From: Verrucomicrobiales bacterium
Lineage (GTDB): Bacteria; Verrucomicrobiota; Verrucomicrobiia; Verrucomicrobiales; DEV007
NCBI GenBank assembly: GCA_021648365.1
Contig: JAKISY010000133.1
Span: 1 to 10,356, forward strand
Length of the DNA stretch: 10,356 bases
Direction of reading: 5' to 3'
In this document: positions 1 to 5,908 of the stretch, in pieces
How positions within the stretch are numbered: position 1 is the first letter of the stretch
Layout: every line of letters begins with the position of its first letter
The notes under the pieces: generated by a model
Database searches by the model: none
What the model was told of the DNA's origin: nothing
Seen by the model: only the letters and a program-made list of their open reading frames with translations
Translations under genes and position numbers: made by a program

Positions 1-73
1 GCCGCGTGTTGAGGGCAGGGCGAAATTTGCTCGACCTTCCGTGTCGTTTGATTTAAAATCGCCAACGGAATGA
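1..73 (+). CDS. 3' end of an unidentified upstream gene (partial)
   Basis: A reading frame beginning at base 2 is open from the window edge to a TGA at 71-73. It encodes 23 residues ending FDLKSPTE. Its stop overlaps the ATG at 70 in an ATGA arrangement, the same junction type as between the next two genes at 1114. That shared arrangement is the main reason for believing this frame, since 23 open codons alone are weak evidence. The fragment is too short to assign a family. If real, it would be the preceding gene of the secretin-like operon and would be translationally coupled to it. Confidence 0.4.
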   Translation, partial: PRVEGRAKFARPSVSFDLKSPTE

Positions 74-1117
74 TTATTGGAACCTATATAACCGCGCTTG
101 GCAGAATTTTCCTGTTCAAAAGGTTGGCTCCCTACAGTTTGTTGCTGGCGGGCATATTTTCGTTAGCCGATGTTTGCTCTCAGGAATTGAAGATTGAGCG
201 TAGTGAACGCGCGGCGCCTTTCTTCCGAGATGTGGCGGGGCAGCCGAGGGGGTGGGTGAAAATGAAGGGAGGTTTGTACCAAGCTAGGTTCTATATTCAG
301 TCAGATTATCTCAGGTTATTTGTGGATGAAGTGGATCCTTTTGCGGACAAGCAGTCCAAAAGGGAGGGGCCTCAGCAGGCGTTGGAGAAAGCGGGTATTA
401 AGTTCGGAAAAGGAGCCAAAGTAGATTTTTTTCCTCGTGCTTCGATTTTAATGGTCACGCAAACTCGCGAGCAGCTGGAGCTTGTCGAAGCTTTCCTGGC
501 TCGGGATCCTCCTGCGAGGCAACTGTCAGCTCGAGTTGAAATATACGAATTGCCAGCACTGCAGGCCTTGGAACTTGTCAGCAGTGCGGAAGCCGAGGGC
601 AATCACAAGCCGGAGCGCAATGCAGTTTTAGAACTGGTAAGAAAAGGCCGCGCGCGACTGGTGGCCATGCTGACCTTGACTACGCGCTCGGGCGTGAAAG
701 GCAAACTCACCGATGACGCTGAGTCTGTGATTGATCGAAAAAGGCCAAATAAGGAGAATGAGGATTCCCGAGACTCACTATATGGGAACGGTTTTTGAAG
801 TGGATCCGGTTTTGGCGGTTGACACCTGGACGATGGGTTTGGCTATCAACTTGGAATACCACACCGCGCCGCCGGTGTTGAAGCCGGTGGTTGAAAGGAA
901 AGAAGAAGTTCAGTTTCATCGCAAGAAGATCACCACGAAAGTTACTTTGTACAGTGGCAATTATTTGTTGATCGGAAGCTGGAGGCCGACTGGCAAAGCT
1001 GTGTATCAAGAGAAGGATCTGATGCATGTGATTTTTCTGACCGCGAATGTAATGCCTTTCGGGGGATTTGGGTTGAAGGAGGTGGTAGAACCTGGAGCGG
1101 GAGGGAAGAAGAAATGA
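70..1117 (+). pseudogene. secretin-like exported protein, frameshifted first copy of a tandem pair
   Basis: Two overlapping frames together match the intact paralogue that follows. The first frame (70-798, 242 aa) has a signal peptide (hydrophobic residues about 17-37 ending near CSQ), the VDPFA motif, the EKAGIKFG and LELVEAFLAR stretches, and the VEIYELPALQALELV block. Its last residues, roughly from 720 onward, lose all similarity. The match resumes in the next frame, from about 765 to a stop at 1115-1117, with VGT-type, HTAPPVLKPVVER, YSGNYLLIGSWRPTG and HVIFLTANV motifs. From 70 to 1117 is 1048 bases, so the net error is one extra base or two missing; the A5 run at 738-742 is a possible site. 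Relative to the paralogue the break region is also about 17 nt shorter. The corrected product would be about 349 aa. The ATGA junctions at both ends are intact, so the lesion is recent or a sequencing error. Start 70 has no clear Shine-Dalgarno sequence, which fits coupling to the upstream gene. Seen: the frame change. Inferred: loss of function. Confidence 0.75.
1099..1105 (+). promoter_or_regulatory. ribosome binding site for the second secretin-like gene
   Basis: GGGAGGG lies 8 nt before the ATG at 1114. It favours this start over the in-frame ATG at 1141, which would give a shorter signal peptide (MKCAGLL...). The ATG also overlaps the stop of the preceding frame as ATGA, so ribosomes finishing the first copy could re-initiate here. 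Confidence 0.5.
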
Positions 1118-2187
1118 ATGGAAGTAAGAAGAATTTGCAGATGAAATGTGCTGGCTTGCTCAGTGGGTCTTTACTCGCTTTGACTTTGCTAACGGGGCAA
1201 GTATTTTCGCAGCAGTTGGATATCAAAAGGAGAGATCGCTTAGCTCCTGCTCTTCAGGATGTCCAAGAGGTTAAGGGAGCATGGGTTGAAGTCGAGGGTG
1301 GATTGTTTAAAGCTAGGTTCAGGGTGCCTCGCGCTTTTTTAACAATCTACAGTGGTAGTGGGGAGGAGGCGGGTGGTGCGGTAGATCCTTTTGCGGAAAT
1401 ACCCGATGATGCTGTCTATGAACCAAGGCGGGCAAGTGCGCGAGAGGTATTGGAACAGGCGGGGGTGGAATTTGGAGAGAAGGGAAAAGTTGTTTATAAT
1501 GCTAGGACTTCAACCTTGATCGTGGTTGCGGAGCAGGGCCAATTGGAACTGGTGGAGGCCTATTTTTCTTCTGGATGCCGACTCACTCCTAGGCTGATTT
1601 CGGTAAGAGCAGAAATATACGAACTGCCGTCACACCTTGCGCTGGAAGTGGTCGAAAGTTGCCAGGCTGAAGGTGATCATACTCCCGAACGCGATGCAGT
1701 GCTCAAGCTAGTGAAGGACGGTCAAGCACGGCTGATTGCGATGCCGTCTTTGCTTGCTAAGTCAGGACAGCGTAGCAGAATTATTGATGCCGTGGGTTTG
1801 TCATATGCCAAGAAGTTAGACCTGAAAGCGGGTGAAGATAAAAACAAGAAGAGCGTCTTCAAGATTCAATCGGTGGGCACGATCCTTGAAGCAGATCTGG
1901 TATTGGGGGCCGATGAATGGACGGTGGATCTGACTATTCATTTGGAGCATCACACCGCAGCTCCCGTTTTGGGGCCGACCGCAGAAAGGATGCAGACGCC
2001 ACAGGCTCATAACAAGGAAATCATCACTCAGCTTGTGATGTATAGTGGTAATTATTTGTTGATTGGAACATGGAAGCCAACGGGTAAAAAGGAGTATCAA
2101 GAGAAGGATCTTACCCATGTGGTCTTTCTCACCGCGAATGTTCAGAATCAGGGGGAATATGGTCTATTGGAAACGGCGAAAAAATAG
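1114..2187 (+). CDS. exported secretin-like protein (intact tandem paralogue)
   Basis: The protein has 357 aa. A signal peptide covers residues about 10-33 (LLSGSLLALTLLTGQVFSQ, then QLD), so it is exported. Three parts are visible. Residues 90-150 have the pattern VDPFA, then VLEQAGVEFGEKGKVVYN and STLIVVAEQGQLELVEAYF, resembling the small STN/N-type module at the front of PVC-group secretins. Residues 165-225 carry AEIYELPSHLALEVV and LIAMPSLLAKSGQRSRI. Residues 250-345 carry VGTILEADLVLGADEWTVDLTI, YSGNYLLIGTWKPTG and VVFLTANV. The last two parts recall the start of the secretin core (P-x-L-x-x-SGQ..., VGT.LE.D..). The protein is far shorter than a pore-forming GspD/PilQ (usually over 550 aa) and has no obvious full barrel. 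It could be a periplasmic accessory of a secretion or pilus system, or a derived family with its own role. The secretin link rests on motif resemblance from memory; a profile search would settle it. The first copy upstream is frameshifted, so this is probably the working member. Confidence 0.82.
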   Translation: MNGSKKNLQMKCAGLLSGSLLALTLLTGQVFSQQLDIKRRDRLAPALQDVQEVKGAWVEVEGGLFKARFRVPRAFLTIYSGSGEEAGGAVDPFAEIPDDAVYEPRRASAREVLEQAGVEFGEKGKVVYNARTSTLIVVAEQGQLELVEAYFSSGCRLTPRLISVRAEIYELPSHLALEVVESCQAEGDHTPERDAVLKLVKDGQARLIAMPSLLAKSGQRSRIIDAVGLSYAKKLDLKAGEDKNKKSVFKIQSVGTILEADLVLGADEWTVDLTIHLEHHTAAPVLGPTAERMQTPQAHNKEIITQLVMYSGNYLLIGTWKPTGKKEYQEKDLTHVVFLTANVQNQGEYGLLETAKK

Positions 2188-2436
2188 CAGAATCACTTTG
2201 AATGTTTGTGACTCGCCTTGCTGTTTTTGCCGGGGGCTTGACTGGAGGATGGTGGTTGTGGTTTGTAGTATTACAGGGCTGGTAGTTTTTTTATCAGTGA
2301 CACGCGCGAGGTCTTTGTTGTCGGGCAAGGAGCTCTTTGACGTAGTTTCTTCTTGGGCAGGTGAGGTGAGCGCAATGGATGCGATCCACATTAACAACAA
2401 AAAAGAGTGACTGCGTCGGAGAGGCACCAGATTCAT
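2164..2436 (-). CDS. possible small exported protein (doubtful)
   Basis: This 90-codon frame starts at an ATG at 2436. An AGGGGA stretch lies about 8 nt upstream on the minus strand. The N-terminus reads like a signal peptide: two Arg, then SFLLLMWIASIALTSPAQ with a cleavable SPAQ-EE end. The rest is Thr/Lys/Gln-rich without a recognisable domain, and the last 24 bases overlap the 3' end of the + strand secretin-like gene. Its start overlaps the stop of the frame upstream as ATGA. Against it, the tail reads like out-of-frame sequence (QTTTTILQSSPRQ), and another minus frame in the same place ends in an equally plausible Pro/Ser/Lys-rich tail before a stop near 2198. It may be the start of a decayed gene. 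Confidence 0.22.
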   Translation of the reverse strand: MNLVPLRRSHSFLLLMWIASIALTSPAQEETTSKSSLPDNKDLARVTDKKTTSPVILQTTTTILQSSPRQKQQGESQTFKVILLFFRRFQ

Positions 2437-2871
2437 TCCTCGATTCCCCTTTTGGCGTGATGCCCGCTGCTGCTTCCATCATGGGTGTGCGATGCGACCT
2501 CGGGAGCAGAGGGAGGAGGTTTAACTGCGAAGCTGTTTTTGTTAATGTCCGGAGTTGCGGAATTGTCAGGTTTAGGCGGGGCGTCCTCTTTGTTCGGCAA
2601 GACTTCAGGCGCTTCGGCACTTGGCAACAAGGTGTGAGGAATGAAAAAATCGTTGGCTGCAGCGGGCGTATCAGCTTGCTATCGTAGAGTTTGTGTGCTG
2701 TGAGAGCATGTCCAATATCGCTTTCTAAGTAAAAAGGTCGTCGCTATTGGTCAATATGTCAATTTTACGGAAAGAATAGAGGGTGAGACAATGTAACGAA
2801 ATCGAACTGAGGGAGGCATTAACTAGGCGTAGTTCGTAATGATACAGGTATTGAAATGGCAACCGAAGCGG
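2188..2871. other. gene-poor stretch with weak coding traces
   Basis: About 680 bases between the secretin-like operon and the minus-strand isomerase contain no gene I can name. On the + strand there is a 27-codon frame at 2202-2285 starting MFVTRLAVFAGG with a hydrophobic Trp-rich stretch, 14 nt after the preceding stop, and an open frame without a convincing start up to 2410. On the - strand there are two frames overlapping as ATGA, listed separately. From 2700 to 2870 the sequence is AT-richer and has short frames only. This looks like a decayed region rather than a functional gene. Confidence 0.5.
2433..2678 (-). pseudogene. possible remnant of a Pro/Ala/Lys-rich protein segment
   Basis: The minus-strand frame is open from just after a TAG at 2679-2681 to a TGA at 2433-2435. 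Its translation has the composition of a real soluble linker: APEVLPNKEDAPPKPDNSAT, a later VKPPPSAPEV, and little Arg, Cys or Leu, unlike typical shadow frames. It has no ATG, only TTG at 2628-2630 and just before it, and no clear ribosome site. A complete gene is therefore unlikely and a 5'-truncated remnant is more probable. Its stop overlaps the ATG of the next minus-strand frame (ATGA). No family is recognised. The alternative is chance composition. Confidence 0.25.
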
Positions 2872-2905
2872 TCGCCCTACAATAGGTGTAATTGCCTTAG
2901 GGCGA
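2872..2905. terminator. stem-loop behind the isomerase gene
   Basis: TCGCCCTA (2872-2879) and TAGGGCGA (2898-2905) form a perfect 8-bp stem with an 18-nt loop, starting 10 nt past the stop of the minus-strand isomerase gene. No U-tract follows on the minus strand, so it is not a classical intrinsic terminator. It may instead be an mRNA 3'-end stabiliser or one of the intergenic palindromes of this genome. A competing hairpin (GGC-ACCG...CGGT-GCC, 2858-2876) shares bases with it. Confidence 0.4.
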
Positions 2906-2915
2906 TACAGTCAAA

Positions 2916-3767
2916 TTAACCCTGATCCCAAGCGTCGCGGATGTATTGGTAGCCGAATTCATAGACTTCTTCGGTATTGGGGAAGAAGTCGCGCCAGACG
3001 CGGGTGGCGGCGGCGAGGTCTGGCAAGGCTCTGCCAAAGGCTTCGATAACGAACCATTGGTCGTAACCTCCTTTTTTGAACAGTTGGATGGTTTCGATGA
3101 TGGGGGTGTGATCTTTGCCGGGGGTACCGCGATCGCTGGCAGAGATGTGCACGTGATTGATCACATCCAAGTTAGGTGTGATGATGCCGAGCGGGTCTTT
3201 CTCTTCGATGTTGGCATGGAAGGTGTCATACATGGTGGAGAAGTTGGGGTGATTGACTTGCTTCACATAAGCAGAGGCTTGCTCCATGGTATTGAGGAAG
3301 TGGCACTCGAATCGGTTGAGGTATTCGATGGTCAACTGGATGCCGGCTTGTTGCGCGAGTTCGGCGATGATGCGATGTCCTTCGGCGGCGTGCTCGCGTT
3401 CGGTATCGGTGGGGGACTCTCCAGTGAAATTGCCTAGTTCTTGATAATAGGGGCCGCAGAGGTTTTGCACTCCTGCGTTGTGTCCACATTCGATCACGCG
3501 TTTGAGGTGGTCGATGCCGCCTTGACGATCAGAGGCGTTGGGGCTGATGAGGCTATGCGCCTGATCGGGGCAAACGGAGACGGCGGTGCATTCGAGTCCA
3601 TTGTCCTTGATCGCTTGACCGATCGTTTTGAAATGTTCGGGATCACTGACGTCGAAGAGGGGGATTTCCACACCGTCATAGCCAGTGTTTTTGAGGGCTT
3701 CCAAGAGAGGGAAGTTTTCTTCGACCACGTGGCCGGTCCAAAGCAGTAGATTAAAGCCTATTTTCAT
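2916..3767 (-). CDS. sugar phosphate isomerase/epimerase, D-tagatose/D-psicose 3-epimerase-like
   Basis: The protein has 283 aa and is a cytosolic TIM-barrel enzyme of the AP-endonuclease-2-like fold (PF01261). Family members epimerise or isomerise ketoses with a divalent metal. The four metal ligands of the D-tagatose 3-epimerase group are all present with correct order and spacing: E148 (TIEYLNR), D181 (MYDTFH), H207 (NHVHIS) and E242 (VIEAFG). Also present are H184, E154 (NRFE) and R213 (SDRG), at positions matching substrate and catalytic residues of the Pseudomonas cichorii enzyme with a constant offset of 4. The length is typical and the protein looks complete. Substrate cannot be read from sequence: a free ketose, a keto-inositol-type sugar or hydroxypyruvate are all possible in this family. 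The ATG at 3767 gives a normal barrel start (MKIGFNLLLW); only a weak ribosome site is visible. It lies 58 nt downstream of the SHD1-protein gene on the same strand and may be co-transcribed with it. Confidence 0.9.
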   Translation of the reverse strand: MKIGFNLLLWTGHVVEENFPLLEALKNTGYDGVEIPLFDVSDPEHFKTIGQAIKDNGLECTAVSVCPDQAHSLISPNASDRQGGIDHLKRVIECGHNAGVQNLCGPYYQELGNFTGESPTDTEREHAAEGHRIIAELAQQAGIQLTIEYLNRFECHFLNTMEQASAYVKQVNHPNFSTMYDTFHANIEEKDPLGIITPNLDVINHVHISASDRGTPGKDHTPIIETIQLFKKGGYDQWFVIEAFGRALPDLAAATRVWRDFFPNTEEVYEFGYQYIRDAWDQG

Positions 3768-3812
3768 GTAGCCACTTAATAGCGAATCTTAGCCGTAGAT
3801 GCAAGGGAAGAT

Positions 3813-3834
3813 TGGAAATGGAAGTTCATTTCCA
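3813..3834. repeat. 8-bp stem-loop overlapping the stop codon of the SHD1-protein gene
   Basis: TGGAAATG (3813-3820), a 6-nt loop and CATTTCCA (3827-3834) form a perfect inverted repeat. The stop codon of the minus-strand gene (3826-3828) falls at the loop/stem border. There is no following U-run, so an intrinsic terminator is not supported. It could protect the 3' end or partly uncouple the two minus-strand genes. Confidence 0.35.
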
Positions 3835-4566
3835 GACCGCATTTTTGAGGGCTTTGCCGCTGGATTTGAACTCACCGACCTCCTTGTCCTTGTGGTAGAG
3901 TTTGACCCAGATGCCTTCGAGTTTGTCACGGCGCTTGGATTTGTCGCCATCGCGGTAGTAGTAGTTGGGGTCGAGTTGACTGGTGGATAGGGTGACTGGG
4001 ATGGTTTCTAACTCGGAGACTTTGAGGTAGGGAAGATTTGAGATGATTTCTGAGCCATTGGTGACTAGGTATTTGCCTTCGAAGACGCTAGATTTGCTTC
4101 CCGAACCCGAATTGCGGGCGTCGGCTACGGTGCTTCTGTAAATTTTGTAGGCGACTTTCAAATCAGCGACATCGGCATTATTTTGTCCGTCTTTGCTTAG
4201 ATTCTTCACTTTGACGGTGAAAGCCCATTCTTCACGCAGCACAGTGACATTGTTGGAGCGGTGTTTGCTTTTACTGAGTCGTTTGCGGCTATGATCTAGT
4301 TCAAATTTGTATTTGAGTTGGGCGGGGTGTTCTTCCAGCCAGGTTGCGATGTATTTTTGATCCTCTGCGGAAAAAAGGCTTTGTTTGGCGGTGATGGATT
4401 TGCCATTCGCCATCTTTAAAGTCACGGTGCTTTGATCGGCTCGAACGATATCGGCTTCGATCGCCTTGCCAGCGGTGTTGGTGAATTGGCGGGCTTGGAT
4501 TTGGGGTGACAAGCAGAAAAATAAAATGAGGGCGATGAGGTGGCGGGGGAAGGATGGGCATTTCAT
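3826..4566 (-). CDS. exported protein with N-terminal SHD1-type domain
   Basis: With the start at 4566 the protein has 246 aa. Residues 1-25 form a signal peptide (PRHLIALILFFCLSPQIQA, then RQF), so it is exported. The frame is open further 5' to 4839, but that part overlaps the divergent gene at 4715 and would bury the signal peptide; I therefore chose this ATG even though no good ribosome site is visible. Residues 26-80 match the SHD1-type module (PF03983-like) common in Planctomycetes and Verrucomicrobia: RQFTNTAGKAIEADIV, VTLKMANGK and LFSAEDQKYIATWLEEH. Residues 85-246 form a second, probably beta-rich domain (WAFTVKVKNLS, LKVAYKIYRS, FEGKYLVTNGSEII, GIWVKLYHKDKEVGEF) that I recognise only as typical of the same lineage, with no known activity. 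A binding or cell-envelope role is inferred. It is followed by the isomerase gene after 58 nt. Confidence 0.85.
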   Translation of the reverse strand: MKCPSFPRHLIALILFFCLSPQIQARQFTNTAGKAIEADIVRADQSTVTLKMANGKSITAKQSLFSAEDQKYIATWLEEHPAQLKYKFELDHSRKRLSKSKHRSNNVTVLREEWAFTVKVKNLSKDGQNNADVADLKVAYKIYRSTVADARNSGSGSKSSVFEGKYLVTNGSEIISNLPYLKVSELETIPVTLSTSQLDPNYYYRDGDKSKRRDKLEGIWVKLYHKDKEVGEFKSSGKALKNAVWK

Positions 4567-4714
4567 ATCAATAGGTAACGAGATTAACCACGATGTAATA
4601 CTGGAAGGGTTAGAAATCAAGTGATATGCGAGCTGGTGCAAAATGGTTGAAAAATAATAAAATAGAATGAAAGGTTGTCGTGTCTGAAACGTCAGGCAGC
4701 CATCTTTAAGAATC
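4567..4714. promoter_or_regulatory. divergent intergenic region
   Basis: These 148 bases separate the divergent SHD1-protein gene and the metalloenzyme gene, so promoters for both should lie here. The segment is AT-rich, especially 4640-4675. No sigma70-type -35/-10 pair with good spacing stands out on either strand, and no inverted repeat suggesting an operator was seen. Confidence 0.35.
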
Positions 4715-5902
4715 ATGAGTATATCCCAGTTAGATCGCGAAATTATTTTTGATCCTGAGCAACGGAGTTTTCCTGAGTTCAGCTTGACCCGTTTGTTGCG
4801 CACGGTGTTTGATCCGACCGAGGGTTGCCGCTTGTGCATTTTAACCGATTTTGAGGATGTGAGCCTGATGAAGGATTTCGCTTTTCTGCAAACGCAGGGA
4901 CATGAGGTGCAAAAGAAGGCACATGAAAAGTTCTACCTGGCTTTGAAAGAGGGCGTTTTGGCTGAGTTGGGAATGACGGGTGGGGAGATGTTTGCGTTTA
5001 AGGCGACGGGCGGATCGAATTTGGATTTGGCGGATGCTTGCTGGGATGATCAAGGGCGGGAGCTGAGTTTGGATCAGGATATTTATCCGAAGTATGACAT
5101 CATCCTGTGTATCTCGGACTTTTCTGCTACGGCTCCGCTGACGGCGAAGTGCAAGGACTTTGGCTTTCGTGGAGCTACCTTGCACGGGGTGAACGACATC
5201 ATTTTGGCGAGTGGGCTGGCGGTGGATTATAATGTGGTCAGTGCTGATACTGAGAACGTAAGGCAGGCTATGACGGGGGCTGATCAGATTGAGATCGACT
5301 TTGTTCTGCAAGATGGAGCCTGTCACACCATAACCTTGTTACTGGGAAAACAAGAGGCTCAGAAGTCACATGGGCTGAGTCAGGGGGCAGAGCCGGATGT
5401 GGCTAATTTGCCGGCGGGGGAAGTGTATTATGTGCCAGTGGATGCGCATGGTGAGTTTCCGATGAAATATGACGACGGGACCATAGGGCTGTTGGAGGTG
5501 AAGGATCGAGACATCGTGAAGGCGACTTTGATCTCTGGCAATCAGGCGACCATTGACGAGCAAAATGCTAGACTGAAGGATGATCCTATGACTGGCACCT
5601 TGGGTGAGTTGGGTTTTGGGACGCAGGTATTGCCGGTGTCGGGAGCGGATATTCAGGATGAAAAAATTCTCGGCACTTGCCATATCGCCACCGGTAGAGA
5701 CGATCATTTGGGTGGAGATATCGAGCCGAGCATGTTCAAGAAGCATGAAAACTCGACGCATGACGATATTCTTTTTGCTCCTCATAAAACGCCAGGCATT
5801 GATTTGGCTCAGGTGAGGATGAAAAGGGGAGATCAAGAGGAGATCCTCATCGAGCACTATCGACCGAGTGAATATTTACTCAAAGCTTTGGGGGTGAGTT
5901 AA
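4715..5902 (+). CDS. M29 aminopeptidase/NicX-like metalloenzyme
   Basis: The protein has 395 aa, without signal peptide or membrane segments, so it is cytosolic. The C-terminal half carries motifs of the thermophilic-metalloprotease (M29) aminopeptidase group and the related 2,5-dihydroxypyridine dioxygenase NicX group: NLPAGEVYYVP (E236), TLGELGFGTQV (E298), ILGTCHIATG (H323), DHLGGD and an HxD pair at THDDI (H349, D351). These are the residue types that hold the metal(s) in these families; the mapping is by motif, not by alignment. The N-terminal half (residues 1-200) is less conserved but contains SGLAVDYNV and a DQIEIDF beta-strand. Both metallopeptidase and ring-opening oxygenase activities occur on this fold, so substrate and reaction remain open. 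Start 4715 gives the longest sensible protein; the ribosome site is weak. The stop TAA is followed at once by an in-frame TAG, and the methyltransferase gene starts 6 nt later, so the two form an operon. Confidence 0.75.
   Translation: MSISQLDREIIFDPEQRSFPEFSLTRLLRTVFDPTEGCRLCILTDFEDVSLMKDFAFLQTQGHEVQKKAHEKFYLALKEGVLAELGMTGGEMFAFKATGGSNLDLADACWDDQGRELSLDQDIYPKYDIILCISDFSATAPLTAKCKDFGFRGATLHGVNDIILASGLAVDYNVVSADTENVRQAMTGADQIEIDFVLQDGACHTITLLLGKQEAQKSHGLSQGAEPDVANLPAGEVYYVPVDAHGEFPMKYDDGTIGLLEVKDRDIVKATLISGNQATIDEQNARLKDDPMTGTLGELGFGTQVLPVSGADIQDEKILGTCHIATGRDDHLGGDIEPSMFKKHENSTHDDILFAPHKTPGIDLAQVRMKRGDQEEILIEHYRPSEYLLKALGVS
5890..5898 (+). promoter_or_regulatory. ribosome binding site for the OvoA-C-like methyltransferase
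   Basis: GGGGGTGAG inside the last codons of the upstream gene ends 10 nt before the ATG at 5909. It supports that start over the ATG at 5927 (MKNGYES...), whose nearest AGGG is only 2 nt upstream. The position implies translation coupled to the upstream gene. Confidence 0.4.
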
Positions 5903-5908
5903 TAGTCA

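Noticed and set aside
2281..2300. T7 run after the secretin-like gene as an intrinsic terminator
   Set aside because: No GC-rich stem precedes the T-run; the flanking CTG/CAG pairing is too short.
2946..3437. Long + strand frame opposite the isomerase gene
   Set aside because: It is a shadow of the well-conserved minus-strand enzyme and has no recognisable motif or ribosome site.
3226..3489. Arg-rich minus-strand frame inside the isomerase gene
   Set aside because: It is an alternative-frame shadow with very high Arg and Ser and no domain.
4567..4839. N-terminal extension of the SHD1 protein to 4839
   Set aside because: It would overlap the divergent metalloenzyme gene from 4715, adds poorly structured residues, and buries a clear signal peptide that begins at the ATG at 4566.
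5366..5857. 163-codon minus-strand frame inside the metalloenzyme gene
   Set aside because: It is His/Arg/Ile-rich in the manner of an antisense shadow, while the + strand encodes conserved metal-site motifs.
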